From positions 1,116,001 through 1,180,000 of the forward strand of contig NZ_CP108430.1 of assembly GCF_041435335.1 (NCBI RefSeq): 64,000 nt of DNA, given 5' to 3'. Positions 49,971 to 58,733 of this stretch are shown here, in pieces (within the stretch, counting starts at the first letter, position 1; the number at the start of each line of letters is the position of its first letter). The notes below the pieces were generated by a model. The model was given only the letters and a program-made list of their open reading frames with translations, was not told the DNA's origin and made no database searches. A program made the position numbers and the translations under genes. Source of the stretch: Streptomyces sp. NBC_01283 (lineage in GTDB: Bacteria; Actinomycetota; Actinomycetes; Streptomycetales; Streptomycetaceae).

Positions 49971-50999
49971 ATGCACGGCAAGGCATTCGCGCCCGAATAT
50001 CAGGGCGAGTTGGGCGCGTCACTCGGGGTGAACTCCTCCTACGAGGAGGTGCTGACGGCGGCGGACCGCGCCCTCTCCCAGGCGGACACCGCACTGGAGA
50101 GGGCGCGCGCAGCCCTCGCCCTGGCCGAGGCCAACCGGCGCCTCGGCCAGGTGGACGAGGCGGGCTCCGCCTGGCGGCAGAGCTACCGCAGCGCACGCGT
50201 CGCGGGGGACGCGGGCGCCATGGCCTGGGCCCTGTGGAGCGGCGGCACGCTCGCCCGCCAGTGCGGCCAGCTGCGGCTCGCCCGACGGCTGCTGACCTGG
50301 GGCGTCGAGCTTGCCTCCGACAGCGGCGAGCGGCTCGCGCACGGTTACGCGCTCGCCGGGCTCGCCGAGACGGGGCGCATCCAGGGGGACTACGCGGCGG
50401 TGGCCGCCCTCCACGAGCAGCTCCTGGAGCAGGGCCGGGCACACGGCGAGGCACGGCACATGGTGTGGGCGATGTCCGGCATCGCCCAGATGCGGCGCAA
50501 CACCGGCGACTACGCCGAGGCGTTAGAGCTGTTCGAGGAGTGCGTCAGGATCTCGGCCCACGCCCAGGACGCGCGGGGGCGCGCCTGGTCGCTGCGCGGA
50601 GTCGCCGATGTCCTGTCACTGCGGGGCGAGACGGAGAAGGCCCTCGACCTGCTCTCCGAGGCGGAGGTCATCTGCCGCGCCATGGATCTGGCGAGCGCGC
50701 TCGCGTACAACCACAAGATGCGCGGCAATGTCCTGTACCGGCACGGGAGTTACGCCGCCGCCCGCGAGATGTACGCCGTCGCCCTGGAGGAGTTCGACGC
50801 CATGCGGGAGCCGCGCGGGGTGGCCCTGTCCCGGCTCGGCCTGGTCAAGTCGCGCGCCCGGCTCGGCCGCGACCGGAGCGAGACACTCGCCGAACTCGCC
50901 GAGCTCGAAGGGGACTTCGCGCGTATCGGGCTGCGGCAGGCGCGGGAGGCGGCGATCGAATTCCGGAACGAGACGGTCGCGGAGTTCAGCATGACGTGA
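49971..50999 (+). CDS. Tetratricopeptide-repeat protein
   Basis: This is a 342-residue all-helical protein made of seven or so TPR units (for example ERARAALALAEANRRLGQVD, AWAMSGIAQMRRNTGDYAEA and AYNHKMRGNVLYRHGSYAAA). There is no DNA-binding or catalytic domain, so it should be a scaffold or peptide-binding partner; similar proteins occur with XRE-type or quorum-type regulators. The XRE-TPR regulator gene 1.7 kb away is not adjacent. The start is ATG 49971 with GAGAGG ten nucleotides upstream. Confidence 0.88.
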   Translation: MHGKAFAPEYQGELGASLGVNSSYEEVLTAADRALSQADTALERARAALALAEANRRLGQVDEAGSAWRQSYRSARVAGDAGAMAWALWSGGTLARQCGQLRLARRLLTWGVELASDSGERLAHGYALAGLAETGRIQGDYAAVAALHEQLLEQGRAHGEARHMVWAMSGIAQMRRNTGDYAEALELFEECVRISAHAQDARGRAWSLRGVADVLSLRGETEKALDLLSEAEVICRAMDLASALAYNHKMRGNVLYRHGSYAAAREMYAVALEEFDAMREPRGVALSRLGLVKSRARLGRDRSETLAELAELEGDFARIGLRQAREAAIEFRNETVAEFSMT

Positions 51000-51001
51000 C
51001 G

Positions 51002-51021
51002 CCGGGGCGTCGAGGCCCCGG
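51002..51021. terminator. Short hairpin between convergent genes
   Basis: CCGGGGC and GCCCCGG form a 7-bp stem with a 6-nt loop between the TPR stop and the oxidoreductase stop. Confidence 0.6.
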
Positions 51022-51025
51022 GGTG

Positions 51026-51412
51026 TCACTCCGTCGGCGTGATGCGGATCCCGATCGTCCCGCTGGTGCCGCGCCGGAGCTTGCTGCCGAGCAGGGTGAG
51101 GCGGCCGATCAGGCCGTACTTGCGCACGATGAGGGTGCGGTAATGCGCCGTCACCTCGGGATCACAGATCTCCGCGGTGGCGGGGACCTGTTCGCCGGTG
51201 GGGTTGCCCCGCAGGTCGCAGGGGCCGATCAGGACATCGGCGCGATTGCGGATCCGCTTGACCTTCCAGGAGTCCGTGACCGTCCAGATGCCCAGCGCGT
51301 CGCCGTCCTCGACGACCCAGACGGGGGTCGGCACCGCGGTGCCGTTCTTGCGGTAGCTGCTGACCAGCAGGTACTTCCCGGCGCCGAGCCCGGGCTTCGC
51401 CACCTCGTCCAC
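51026..51412 (-). CDS. PPOX-class F420-dependent oxidoreductase
   Basis: This is a split-barrel flavin-fold protein of about 128 residues. The segments KYLLVSSYRKNGTAVPTPVW and VEDGDALGIWTVTDSWKVKR, ending in a beta strand TIGIRITPTE, are those of actinobacterial PPOX-type F420 or FMN oxidoreductases. The start is uncertain: GTG 51412 with GGAG seven nucleotides upstream is used, but an in-frame TTG at 51442 would add 10 residues. The substrate is unknown. Confidence 0.85.
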   Translation of the reverse strand: MDEVAKPGLGAGKYLLVSSYRKNGTAVPTPVWVVEDGDALGIWTVTDSWKVKRIRNRADVLIGPCDLRGNPTGEQVPATAEICDPEVTAHYRTLIVRKYGLIGRLTLLGSKLRRGTSGTIGIRITPTE

Positions 51413-51466
51413 TTGACCGCTCCAGACATCTTGTTGACTCAACCACGACCCCCGACGGTGCGGATG

Positions 51467-51883
51467 TTACTCGCGATCACGCTCGCTCCGCGCGGGCGAG
51501 TCACGGACGCGGGCGGCCACGGCTTCGAAGAAGACCCAGCCGTCCAGCTCCCGCTCCGACGGCTCATCGGGATGCCACCCGTGAGCCATCGCCGCGTCGA
51601 GCAGCGCCCTGGCGGTGCCGGGTTCGTGCAGGTTCAGGAAGTCGCCGCTCTCCGTGGTGCCGACCGCCCCGGAGTGCAGAAAGCCATCGGGCACGAGCCT
51701 GCCGGCACCGTCCCGGAAGAGAATGCGGAGCCGCCCCCGTGCCTGGAACCGCCGGACGGCGAGGACTTCGCAGCAGTCTTCGTAGCCTCCACCGGGCGGC
51801 ACGCGGTGGGTGTGGCTCACGGACCAGAGGAAGACCTCCCCCTCGACGACGAGACGTCGGGGCTTCTTCTCGCTGCGCGGCAT
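51467..51883 (-). CDS. Hypothetical protein
   Basis: I do not assign a function to this 138-residue protein. It begins with a basic stretch (MPRSEKKPRRL), then a beta-rich segment (VFLWSVSHTHRVPPGG; LRILFRDGAGRLVPDG) and an acidic helical C-terminus (WHPDEPSERELDGWVF). Codon use is normal. No signal peptide or membrane helix is present. It lies on the same strand between the oxidoreductase gene and a small secreted protein gene, with short gaps (54 and 78 bp). Confidence 0.75.
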   Translation of the reverse strand: MPRSEKKPRRLVVEGEVFLWSVSHTHRVPPGGGYEDCCEVLAVRRFQARGRLRILFRDGAGRLVPDGFLHSGAVGTTESGDFLNLHEPGTARALLDAAMAHGWHPDEPSERELDGWVFFEAVAARVRDSPARSERDRE

Positions 51884-51961
51884 CAGCAGACCGTACCGGG
51901 ACGCGGTGCGCCCGCGGGAACCGGGCCGGGCCGGGTCCCGCGGGCGCGTGGTGCGTGAGGG

Positions 51962-52459
51962 TCAGGCGCCCCAGGTGCCTTGGTCGACGGAGCAGTTCCA
52001 GCCGGTGCCGCGGACCGCGAACTTCACCTTGTACGTCCTGGTGTTCTTCAGGGTCGTCGCGACCCTGACACCGAGGCTGGCCTTGCCCTTCAGGTTGTTG
52101 TCGTAGACCGAGACGGTCTTCGAGGTCCTGTGCGTGACCTTGCCGCCCTTCGCCTTCGCCGTGCCGAAGCGGATGTTCTTGACGTTCGTGACGGTGAAGG
52201 TGACCTTCTTGAAGCTCTTGGTGCTCTTGTTCTTGAGTCCGAAGTAGAGGCCGCCCTTCACCTTCTTGTCCGGGGTGATCTGGAACCGGGAGGTGTAGAC
52301 GATGTCGATCGGGCAGGCCGCGCTCCGTGCCGAGGCAGCCGCACCCTTCGGTGCCTTCGGTGCGTCCACCGCCGATGCGGATCCGGCCAGGCCGAGCTGA
52401 GCGGCCGTAAGGGCTCCTGCCGTGCCCAGGACTGCTGCGGTCGTACGTATGCGGTTCAT
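51962..52459 (-). CDS. Small secreted protein of unknown function
   Basis: This is a 165-residue exported protein with a clear Sec signal (MNRIRTTAAVLGTAGALTAA, cleavage near GSASA). The mature part is Lys/Thr/Val-rich and beta-strand-like (TVTNVKNIRFGTAKAKGGKV), with Cys near each end (CPID and WNCS) that could pair. I recognise no family. GGGAGAGG lies about 10 nt before ATG 52459. It appears monocistronic. A 213-bp gap upstream holds one weak hairpin (52624-52642). Confidence 0.85.
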   Translation of the reverse strand: MNRIRTTAAVLGTAGALTAAQLGLAGSASAVDAPKAPKGAAASARSAACPIDIVYTSRFQITPDKKVKGGLYFGLKNKSTKSFKKVTFTVTNVKNIRFGTAKAKGGKVTHRTSKTVSVYDNNLKGKASLGVRVATTLKNTRTYKVKFAVRGTGWNCSVDQGTWGA

Positions 52460-52672
52460 CAGGCTGATACCTCTCCCCCTGCGACCCTTGCGGGTCCAAC
52501 TTTCAGATTGATGCCATGCGTTCGCACAAGGGCGTTCATGTCCCTGTGCCGACCGTATTTTTAGCAGGTGATCGGACATGCGGGGACATCAGGTTGCCCA
52601 AGAAAGGGAAGGGGAAGTGCCGCGGCCTCTCGGGGTGAGGCCCGAAGCGCCTCGATTACGGCCCGGCGGCCC

Positions 52673-54064
52673 TCACATCGGCGGTGGCGCGGGCGCGGGT
52701 CCCAGCGTCGTCGTGCCCGGGGTGGCCCGGTGGGCGAGGCCGGTGCGGTAGGTGTCCAGGGCGGCTTCCGTCCGTCCCGTGCGCCGGAGCAGATCACCGA
52801 GGAGGCAGCACAGGTCGGCCACGTCCCCGGCCGCGCCCGCGCGTTCGAGCAGCGGCAGGGCGGCGCGGTAGTGCTCCTCGGCGGCCTCCGTGTCAGCGCA
52901 CTCCTCCGCGATGAGGCCGAGCAGCCGGTGCGCGGCGCCCATGTGCACCGCACTGCGCCCGGCCCGCAGCGCCGGGACCTCCGTGGACTCCGTGCCCGCG
53001 GCCAGCAGCGGTCTCAGCAGCGCCTCGGCCTCCCTGGTGTCGCCGCGCCTGCGCAGGACGTCCGCGAGTTCCACCTCGACCTGCTCGGCGTAGAGCGCGG
53101 CCCGCTTGGCGGTGAGCATGGCGTGCGCGGTGCGCAGTTCGCTCTCGGCGCGTTCCAGGTCGCCGTCCTGGGCGTGCACATAGCCCCGCATCCAGTGGCA
53201 GTGGGCGAGTTCGGTGCGGATGTGCAGCTGCTGGTAGAGATCCTGGGCCCTGGCCAGCGACGCGTCGGCCTCGGCGATCCGGCCCTGGGCGATGAGCGTA
53301 CGGGCGACCCCGCGGTGCATCCCGGCGAGCAGGGCGGGATCGTCCACGCGCGGCGCCAGCGCGAGAGCCAGTTCGGCGGCGTGTGCGGCGCGCTCGTGTG
53401 CGCCCATGTCCATGTACGGGGCGATGGATGCCGAGTAGAGGAGGAGCAGCGCGTCGGGGTCGTGCAGGCCCGCGGCGTTGAGCTGGTCGAGCGCGGTCTC
53501 CAACAGATGGCAGGCATAACGGAGTTCGCCCATGAGGCGGTGCGCGTTGGCGCGACCCCGGATGGCGGGGACGCGGCGCGGGAGCGGCTCGTCGGCGAGC
53601 AGTCGCTCCACCGAGGCGAAGCACGTGTGCGCGTCGTCGAGGTCGCCGGATTCGAGGAGGCAGTCACCGAGACCGAGGAGCGCGGCTGCCTCCTCCCCCG
53701 GCAGGGCGTGCTCGACGGCTTCGGCGCGCAGCGCGCGGAAGAGGGCGGCGGCGTCCTCGGGGGATCCGGTGGCCAGGGCGCGCCGCGCGTCGGTGAGGCG
53801 CAGGCGCAGCTCGGCGGCGAGGCGGGCCGGGCGTCCCGTCGCGAGCTCCTCCGGGGTGACGCCGAGCCGCTGGGCCAGGTGCCGGAGGGCGGCCTCGGAC
53901 GGCCGCACCTTGCCCGACTCCAGCGTGGAGACGTAGGCGGGCGTGTACGCGGGCTCGGCCAACTGCCTCTGGGTGAGCCCGAGTTCCGTACGCAGCCGCA
54001 GGACGCGGCGCCCGATCGTCGCGGGCTCGTTCAGCGGTGCGCCGCCGGATCCCTTCTCCGTCAT
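52673..54064 (-). CDS. XRE-family regulator with TPR domain
   Basis: This is a 463-residue regulator. An N-terminal XRE HTH (TELGLTQRQLAEPAYTPAYV then STLESGKVRPSEAALRHLAQ, about 26-65) is followed by about nine TPR-like helical repeats to the end. This is the arrangement of peptide- or signal-responsive regulators. ATG 54064 has AAGGAGGGGGAG upstream; an ATG nine codons earlier is less likely. It is divergent from an M64 metallopeptidase 181 bp away, which is its likely target. Confidence 0.93.
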   Translation of the reverse strand: MTEKGSGGAPLNEPATIGRRVLRLRTELGLTQRQLAEPAYTPAYVSTLESGKVRPSEAALRHLAQRLGVTPEELATGRPARLAAELRLRLTDARRALATGSPEDAAALFRALRAEAVEHALPGEEAAALLGLGDCLLESGDLDDAHTCFASVERLLADEPLPRRVPAIRGRANAHRLMGELRYACHLLETALDQLNAAGLHDPDALLLLYSASIAPYMDMGAHERAAHAAELALALAPRVDDPALLAGMHRGVARTLIAQGRIAEADASLARAQDLYQQLHIRTELAHCHWMRGYVHAQDGDLERAESELRTAHAMLTAKRAALYAEQVEVELADVLRRRGDTREAEALLRPLLAAGTESTEVPALRAGRSAVHMGAAHRLLGLIAEECADTEAAEEHYRAALPLLERAGAAGDVADLCCLLGDLLRRTGRTEAALDTYRTGLAHRATPGTTTLGPAPAPPPM

Positions 54065-54171
54065 CTCTCCCCCTCCTTGCGTCTCGGCCATTGCCTGACT
54101 TCCCCGCAGCCCCTACATTGAACCGCGCCTTAAGCTCCCTTAACCCCCCACTTATATCGCGGACTTGACGT

Positions 54172-54208
54172 GACTCGACGACTCCACGACTCAGTGACTC
54201 GACGACTC
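54172..54208. repeat. 13-bp direct repeat in XRE/M64 intergenic region
   Basis: GACTCGACGACTC occurs at 54172-54184 and 54196-54208 (24-bp period), with further GACTC elements between and after. It lies 38-74 bp upstream of the M64 start. It could be the regulator's binding array or simple slippage. Confidence 0.65.
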
Positions 54209-54245
54209 GGTGACTCGGTCCGCGCCAACGCTCGGGAGATCATCC

Positions 54246-55580
54246 ATGCGTAGACACGCTTCCCGTATATCCGGCATATCCCGCAAGCGGCTCGCCGCGG
54301 CCACCGGTGTCGCTCTGGCCGCGGCGCTCGCCGTCACCGCGCCGGTCGCCGCGGGCCAGGGCCAGGACGGCGCCGCGCAAGCCGCCCAAGGTGCCGACAG
54401 CGTCAAGGTCGAGTACTTCACCGGACCCGACGGCCACCCCCGCCACACCGAAGTCCCCGCCTCCACCTCGCTCAACAGGAAGGAGCGGGCCACGATCAAG
54501 GACGACGGCGACGTCCTGCCGATCGTGGAGGCCGGAGCGAGCGACACCAAGGTCGACGTCGTCTTCATCGGCGACGGCTACACCGCCGCCCAGCAGGAGG
54601 ACTTCCACGCCGACGTGCGCACCAAGTGGAAGGAGATGGCCGCCGTCGAGCCGTACGCCCAGTACCAGGACCTGTTCAACGTCTGGGCCGTCGACGCCCA
54701 CTCGCAGGACTCCGGCGTCTCGGGCGACCCGACGAGCGACGTGCACAAGAACACCGCCCTGGACTCGGCCTTCTTCTGCGACGGCACCGAGCGGCTGCTG
54801 TGCGTCGACACCAACAAGGTCGAGGCGTACGCGAGCAAGGCCGCCGACCCCGATCTCGTCATCGTGCTCAGCAACTCCACCAAGTACGGCGGCGCGGGCT
54901 ACAACGACATCACCTCGCCGTCCGGGTACGACGGCATAGGCACCGCCTCCTCCGACCACCCCGACTCGGATCAGGTCGCCGTGCACGAGACCGGCCACTC
55001 GTTCGGCAAGCTCGCCGACGAGTACTGGTACGACGAGAGCACCTACACCGGCCCCGAGCCCGGCGAGTCCAACCTCAGCAAACTCAGCGCCGACGAGATG
55101 GCAGCCCAGAAGGTGAAGTGGCACCGGTGGCTCGGCCAGGAATCTCCTGACGGCGGCTCGGTCGGCGCGTACGAGGGGGGTGGCTATCACGGGCACGGTC
55201 TCAACCGCCCCACCGAGGACTCGATCATGCGCACCCTGGGCCGTGAGTTCAATCTGCCCGGACGCGAGGCGATGATCGCGGGCTTCCACCAGCACGCGCC
55301 CGTCCTGACCTCCGCCACTCCCACGGACCGGAAGGTGCGCGGCACCGAGCGGATCCACGTCAAGGCGTCCTCCCACGCCCGACTGCGCTGGTACGTCGAC
55401 GGCCGCGAGGCACGGAAGGCCCGGGACGCGGCCGGCGTGACCCTCAAGTCCCTCCGGGTACCGGCCGACGGCCGCGTGCACACGGTCACGGCACGCGCCA
55501 CCGACCCGAACAAGGCGGTCCGCGCCCCGGAGCTGCGCAAGCTGATGACCCGTTCGCTCAGCTGGCAGGCCACGCGCTGA
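54246..55580 (+). CDS. Secreted M64 family metallopeptidase
   Basis: This is a 444-residue exported zinc peptidase of the IgA-protease-like M64 family. The signal peptide covers about 1-36. An N-terminal M64_N beta domain precedes the catalytic domain with HETGHSFGKLADEY (HExxH at 247-251; the third ligand is probably the Asp or Glu of LADEY at 257-259 or a nearby residue). The C-terminal part is an immunoglobulin-like domain (about 345-440). ATG 54246 has GGGAG upstream. Divergent XRE-TPR regulator and repeats suggest controlled expression. Confidence 0.94.
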   Translation: MRRHASRISGISRKRLAAATGVALAAALAVTAPVAAGQGQDGAAQAAQGADSVKVEYFTGPDGHPRHTEVPASTSLNRKERATIKDDGDVLPIVEAGASDTKVDVVFIGDGYTAAQQEDFHADVRTKWKEMAAVEPYAQYQDLFNVWAVDAHSQDSGVSGDPTSDVHKNTALDSAFFCDGTERLLCVDTNKVEAYASKAADPDLVIVLSNSTKYGGAGYNDITSPSGYDGIGTASSDHPDSDQVAVHETGHSFGKLADEYWYDESTYTGPEPGESNLSKLSADEMAAQKVKWHRWLGQESPDGGSVGAYEGGGYHGHGLNRPTEDSIMRTLGREFNLPGREAMIAGFHQHAPVLTSATPTDRKVRGTERIHVKASSHARLRWYVDGREARKARDAAGVTLKSLRVPADGRVHTVTARATDPNKAVRAPELRKLMTRSLSWQATR

Positions 55581-55638
55581 CCACCCGCCGATCACGCGCT
55601 GAGCGCCCACTGAGCACCCGCTGGCCACACGAGGCGGT

Positions 55639-55664
55639 CGCCGCAGGCACGATGACCTGCGGCG
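55639..55664 (+). terminator. Hairpin terminator after M64 gene
   Basis: CGCCGCAGG and CCTGCGGCG form a 9-bp stem around an 8-nt loop in the gap between the M64 stop and the GNAT start. Confidence 0.6.
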
Positions 55665-55706
55665 GCCGCTTCGGTCGGCCGGCGCGCGGTCAGGAATACT
55701 TCGGCC

Positions 55707-56219
55707 ATGACCACGCATGCACAGCAGCAGCCACGGGAGGCGGTGGCCCCCGCCCCCGAGTGGGCGCTGCGGACCGCGGAGCCCGCCGACGTCGAGCCCA
55801 TAGCCGAGCTGCGCGCTACCGTGATGCGCCCGGATCTGGAGCGGCTCGGCCGGTTCGACGAGGACCGGGTCCGCCAGAGGTTCCGGAACTCCTTCTCTCC
55901 CCTGCACACCTCGGTCATCGTCGCCGACGGCGCCCTCGCGGGCTGCGTCGCCCTGCGACCGGCCGAGGACTGCCAGTGGCTCGAACACTTCTACCTCGAC
56001 CCCGCCCTCCAGGGCCGGGGCCTGGGTTCGGCCGTGCTGCGCGCGCTGCTAGACCGGACCGACGCCGCCGGCGACCCGGTCCGCCTGAACGTCCTGCAGG
56101 GCAGTGCGGCCCGACGTCTCTACGAACGCCACGGTTTCAGCGTCGAGGACGCCGAGGACGCCGAGGACGCCGAGGACGCGGACCCGGTCGACGTGTTCAT
56201 GGTCCGGCAGCCGGGCTGA
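55707..56219 (+). CDS. GNAT family N-acetyltransferase
   Basis: This is a 170-residue acetyltransferase. The acetyl-CoA loop appears as LQGRGLGSAV (about 101-110), and the C-terminal ARRLYERHGF motif (137-146) is typical of GNAT domains. Near the end the protein carries four E-D-A repeats encoded by a 9-bp tandem repeat, so this part may vary in length between strains. The substrate is unknown. ATG 55707 has only a weak Shine-Dalgarno. Confidence 0.92.
   Translation: MTTHAQQQPREAVAPAPEWALRTAEPADVEPIAELRATVMRPDLERLGRFDEDRVRQRFRNSFSPLHTSVIVADGALAGCVALRPAEDCQWLEHFYLDPALQGRGLGSAVLRALLDRTDAAGDPVRLNVLQGSAARRLYERHGFSVEDAEDAEDAEDADPVDVFMVRQPG
56145..56180 (+). repeat. 9-bp in-frame tandem repeat inside GNAT gene
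   Basis: There are four copies of GAGGACGCC (the last is GAGGACGCG), encoding (EDA)4 near the C-terminus of the acetyltransferase. The unit is a multiple of three, so copy-number changes keep the frame. Confidence 0.92.
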
Positions 56220-56372
56220 CCGCTTCGGACCCTCGGGGCGCACCACCGCGTCAGGCACTGAATTGGCCCACACTCACCACCGATAAATGGTCCACAGGGC
56301 CGACCATTCGGCTGGCTAGCCTGCTCTCATCAGCGAAGGAACGGCCCAACGGCCGCCTACTCCGGGAGCGTT

Positions 56373-57632
56373 GTGCCGCTTCAGATCCTGCCGCCGGCCG
56401 GAGCACCACGCGTGCTCGCCGCCGCCCAGCTGAGCAACTCGCTCGGCGACGGCGCCTACTACGTGACCTCTGCCCTGTACTTCACCCGCGTCATCGGCCT
56501 CTCCCCCACACAGATCGGGCTCGCGCTCACGGTCGCGTGGGCCATCGGCTCCGTGACAGGCGTTCCGCTGGGCGCCCTCGCCGACCGGAAGGGACCGCGC
56601 GGCACAGCGGTGCTGCTCGCCCTGGCCACCGGCGCGTCGGTCGCCTCCTTCTTGTTCATCCGCTCCTTCGTCGCGTTCCTCCTCGCGGCCTGCCTGTACG
56701 CCGTCGCCCAGTGCGGGCTCGCCGCCGCCCGGCAGGCACTGCTCGCGGGCCTGGTGACCCCGGCGGAACGCACGGGCGCCCTGGCCCACCTCCAGTCCAC
56801 GCTCAACGCAGGTCTCGCCGTCGGTGCGGCCATCGGCGGCATAGCCCTGAATTACGACACGCACGAGGCCTACCTGGCGGTCTTCGCGCTGGACGCGGCC
56901 AGCTTCCTGCTCTGCGCGCTGGTGCTGCTCCGGCTGCCCGCGGTACCGAGGTCCGCGGCGCGCGGGAAGGGTGAGCCCCGCCTGGCCGTGCTCCGCGACC
57001 GGCCGTACGCCGTCATCACCGCGCTCAACGCGGTCCTGCTGCTGCGGATGCCGCTGCTGAGCCTGGCGATTCCGCTGTGGGTGGTGGATCGGACGGACGC
57101 GCCGAGCTGGCTCGTATCGGCGCTCTTCGTCCTCAACACCCTTGCGGTGATGGCTTTCCAGGTCCGCATGGCCCGTGACGTCGACGGACCGCGCACGGCC
57201 ACGCGTGCGGTGCGCCGTTCCGGGCTCGTCATGCTCGCTTCGTGCGCGGTCTTCGCCCTTTCGGCCGCGGGGCTTCCGGTGTGGACGACAGTGGCCGTCC
57301 TGGTGGCGGGGGCGGTGCTCCAGGTCATCGCGGAGATGCAGCAGTCCGCCGGTTCCTGGCAGATCAGCTTCGACCTGGCGCCCGCGCACCAAGTGGGCCA
57401 GTACCAGGGCTTCTTCGGCACCGGGGTCCCCGTCGCCCGTACGCTCGGCCCGCTCCTGCTCACTTCGCTGCTCGTGGTCTGGGGCGTGCCGGGCTGGCTG
57501 CTCCTCGGCGGGATCTTCCTCGGGGCGAGCCTCGCGATGGGCCCCGCGGTGCGGTGGGCGGAGCGCGCGGGGTCGGTCGCGGATGCGGGACAACGGATCG
57601 AGTCACCCCGCCCGCTGGCCAGTGAGGGATGA
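56373..57632 (+). CDS. MFS transporter
   Basis: This is a 419-residue major-facilitator protein with 12 predicted helices. The loop 2-3 signature appears as GVPLGALADRKGPRG (around 64-78), and a large basic loop lies between helices 6 and 7 (PAVPRSAARGKGEPR). It resembles drug-proton antiporters; the substrate is unknown. GTG 56373 has GGGAG four nucleotides upstream. It is followed by the kinase-like gene on the same strand. Confidence 0.92.
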   Translation: MPLQILPPAGAPRVLAAAQLSNSLGDGAYYVTSALYFTRVIGLSPTQIGLALTVAWAIGSVTGVPLGALADRKGPRGTAVLLALATGASVASFLFIRSFVAFLLAACLYAVAQCGLAAARQALLAGLVTPAERTGALAHLQSTLNAGLAVGAAIGGIALNYDTHEAYLAVFALDAASFLLCALVLLRLPAVPRSAARGKGEPRLAVLRDRPYAVITALNAVLLLRMPLLSLAIPLWVVDRTDAPSWLVSALFVLNTLAVMAFQVRMARDVDGPRTATRAVRRSGLVMLASCAVFALSAAGLPVWTTVAVLVAGAVLQVIAEMQQSAGSWQISFDLAPAHQVGQYQGFFGTGVPVARTLGPLLLTSLLVVWGVPGWLLLGGIFLGASLAMGPAVRWAERAGSVADAGQRIESPRPLASEG

Positions 57633-57734
57633 GGAATGGGGATCGGCCGGGACCGCGGCGGAGGGGCGTATATTCATCGGCCACCTACCGCACTCCGACT
57701 CCGGCTCCGACTCCGAGGAATGGGTTCTCTGTAC

Positions 57735-58631
57735 ATGGGCGACGTCGTGGAGATCGATGAGGCACTGGTCCGCTCCCTGCTCCATGAGCAGCATCCGGAC
57801 CTCGCGGGCCTCGACCTCCACGGGACGGTGCGCGGCTGGGACAACCAGCTGTGGCGCCTGGGCGAAGACCTGGCCGTACGGCTGCCGTGCACGGACCGGG
57901 CCCCGGACCTGCTCCGCAAGGAGCACCAGTGGCTCCCTGCCCTGGCCCCACGCCTGCCCCTCCCGGTGCCGACCCCCCTGCGGATCAGTGAACCGTCCAC
58001 CCGCTTCCCGAAGCCCTGGACCATCGCGGCCTGGGTTCCCGGTGAACCGGCCGACCGCACCACCATCAGCCGCGGCGACCACGCGGCCGACACGCTGACC
58101 GCGTTCCTCGGGGCACTCCACGTGGAGGCGCCCGCCGACGCACCGGTCAATCCGACGCGTGGCCTTCCCCTCAGCAATTACGCGCACGGATTCGTCGAGG
58201 GTCTTGAGGCCGCCGCAGCCTTCAGTGACATTCCCGCCGCCGTACGGGACCTCTGGGAGGACGCCGTCTCGGCCCCCGGTCCGGCGGGCCCTCCGGTCTG
58301 GCTGCACGGTGACCTGCACCCCGCGAACGTCGTCGTCTCCGGCGGAACACTGTCCGGCGTGCTCGACTTCGGTGAACTCTGCGCCGGCGATCCCGCGACC
58401 GACCTCTCGGCCGCGTGGATCCTGCTTCCCGCAGGCGCGGCGTCACGGTTCCTCGACGCGTACGGTCCCGTGGACGAGGCGACCGTACGACGCGCTCGCG
58501 GCTGGGCCGTGCTCCGCGCCATCGGCCTCATCCACATCGGCCGCGCCGGGGAGCAGGGGCTTCCCGGCGGGAAGCGGACCTGGGGAGTCGCGGGCCGGGC
58601 CACGCTCGACCGGGTCCTTGCGGACTGCTGA
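57735..58631 (+). CDS. Aminoglycoside phosphotransferase-like kinase
   Basis: This is a 298-residue APH/choline-kinase fold protein. The catalytic loop is HGDLHPAN (191-198) and the metal-binding DFGELCAGDP (211-220). The N-lobe has LAVRLPCTDRAPDLLRKEHQ with the ATP-binding Lys/Arg region. Close homologues are usually annotated as aminoglycoside phosphotransferases, but the substrate is unproven and may not be an antibiotic. ATG 57735 is used; an ATG at 57720 is also in frame. Confidence 0.9.
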   Translation: MGDVVEIDEALVRSLLHEQHPDLAGLDLHGTVRGWDNQLWRLGEDLAVRLPCTDRAPDLLRKEHQWLPALAPRLPLPVPTPLRISEPSTRFPKPWTIAAWVPGEPADRTTISRGDHAADTLTAFLGALHVEAPADAPVNPTRGLPLSNYAHGFVEGLEAAAAFSDIPAAVRDLWEDAVSAPGPAGPPVWLHGDLHPANVVVSGGTLSGVLDFGELCAGDPATDLSAAWILLPAGAASRFLDAYGPVDEATVRRARGWAVLRAIGLIHIGRAGEQGLPGGKRTWGVAGRATLDRVLADC

Positions 58632-58719
58632 CGCTTCGGTCACGCGGACGGGAGGGACGGCCGCCTGTATCTTCCCGCTTCCCCGATTCCCGCTTCCGTC
58701 TTCGGCTTCCCGATTCCGA

Positions 58720-58725
58720 TAAAAT
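58720..58725 (+). promoter_or_regulatory. Probable -10 of a leaderless AraC gene
   Basis: TAAAAT ends 8 nt before the GTG start at 58734 with no Shine-Dalgarno between, so transcription probably begins at or next to the start codon. CCCGATTCC-type repeats fill the region upstream. Confidence 0.5.
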
Positions 58726-58733
58726 CTCGGCCT

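Noticed and set aside
57735..58631. Confirmed aminoglycoside resistance gene
   Set aside because: The kinase fold is clear, but the same fold acts on many substrates; no sequence feature proves an antibiotic substrate.
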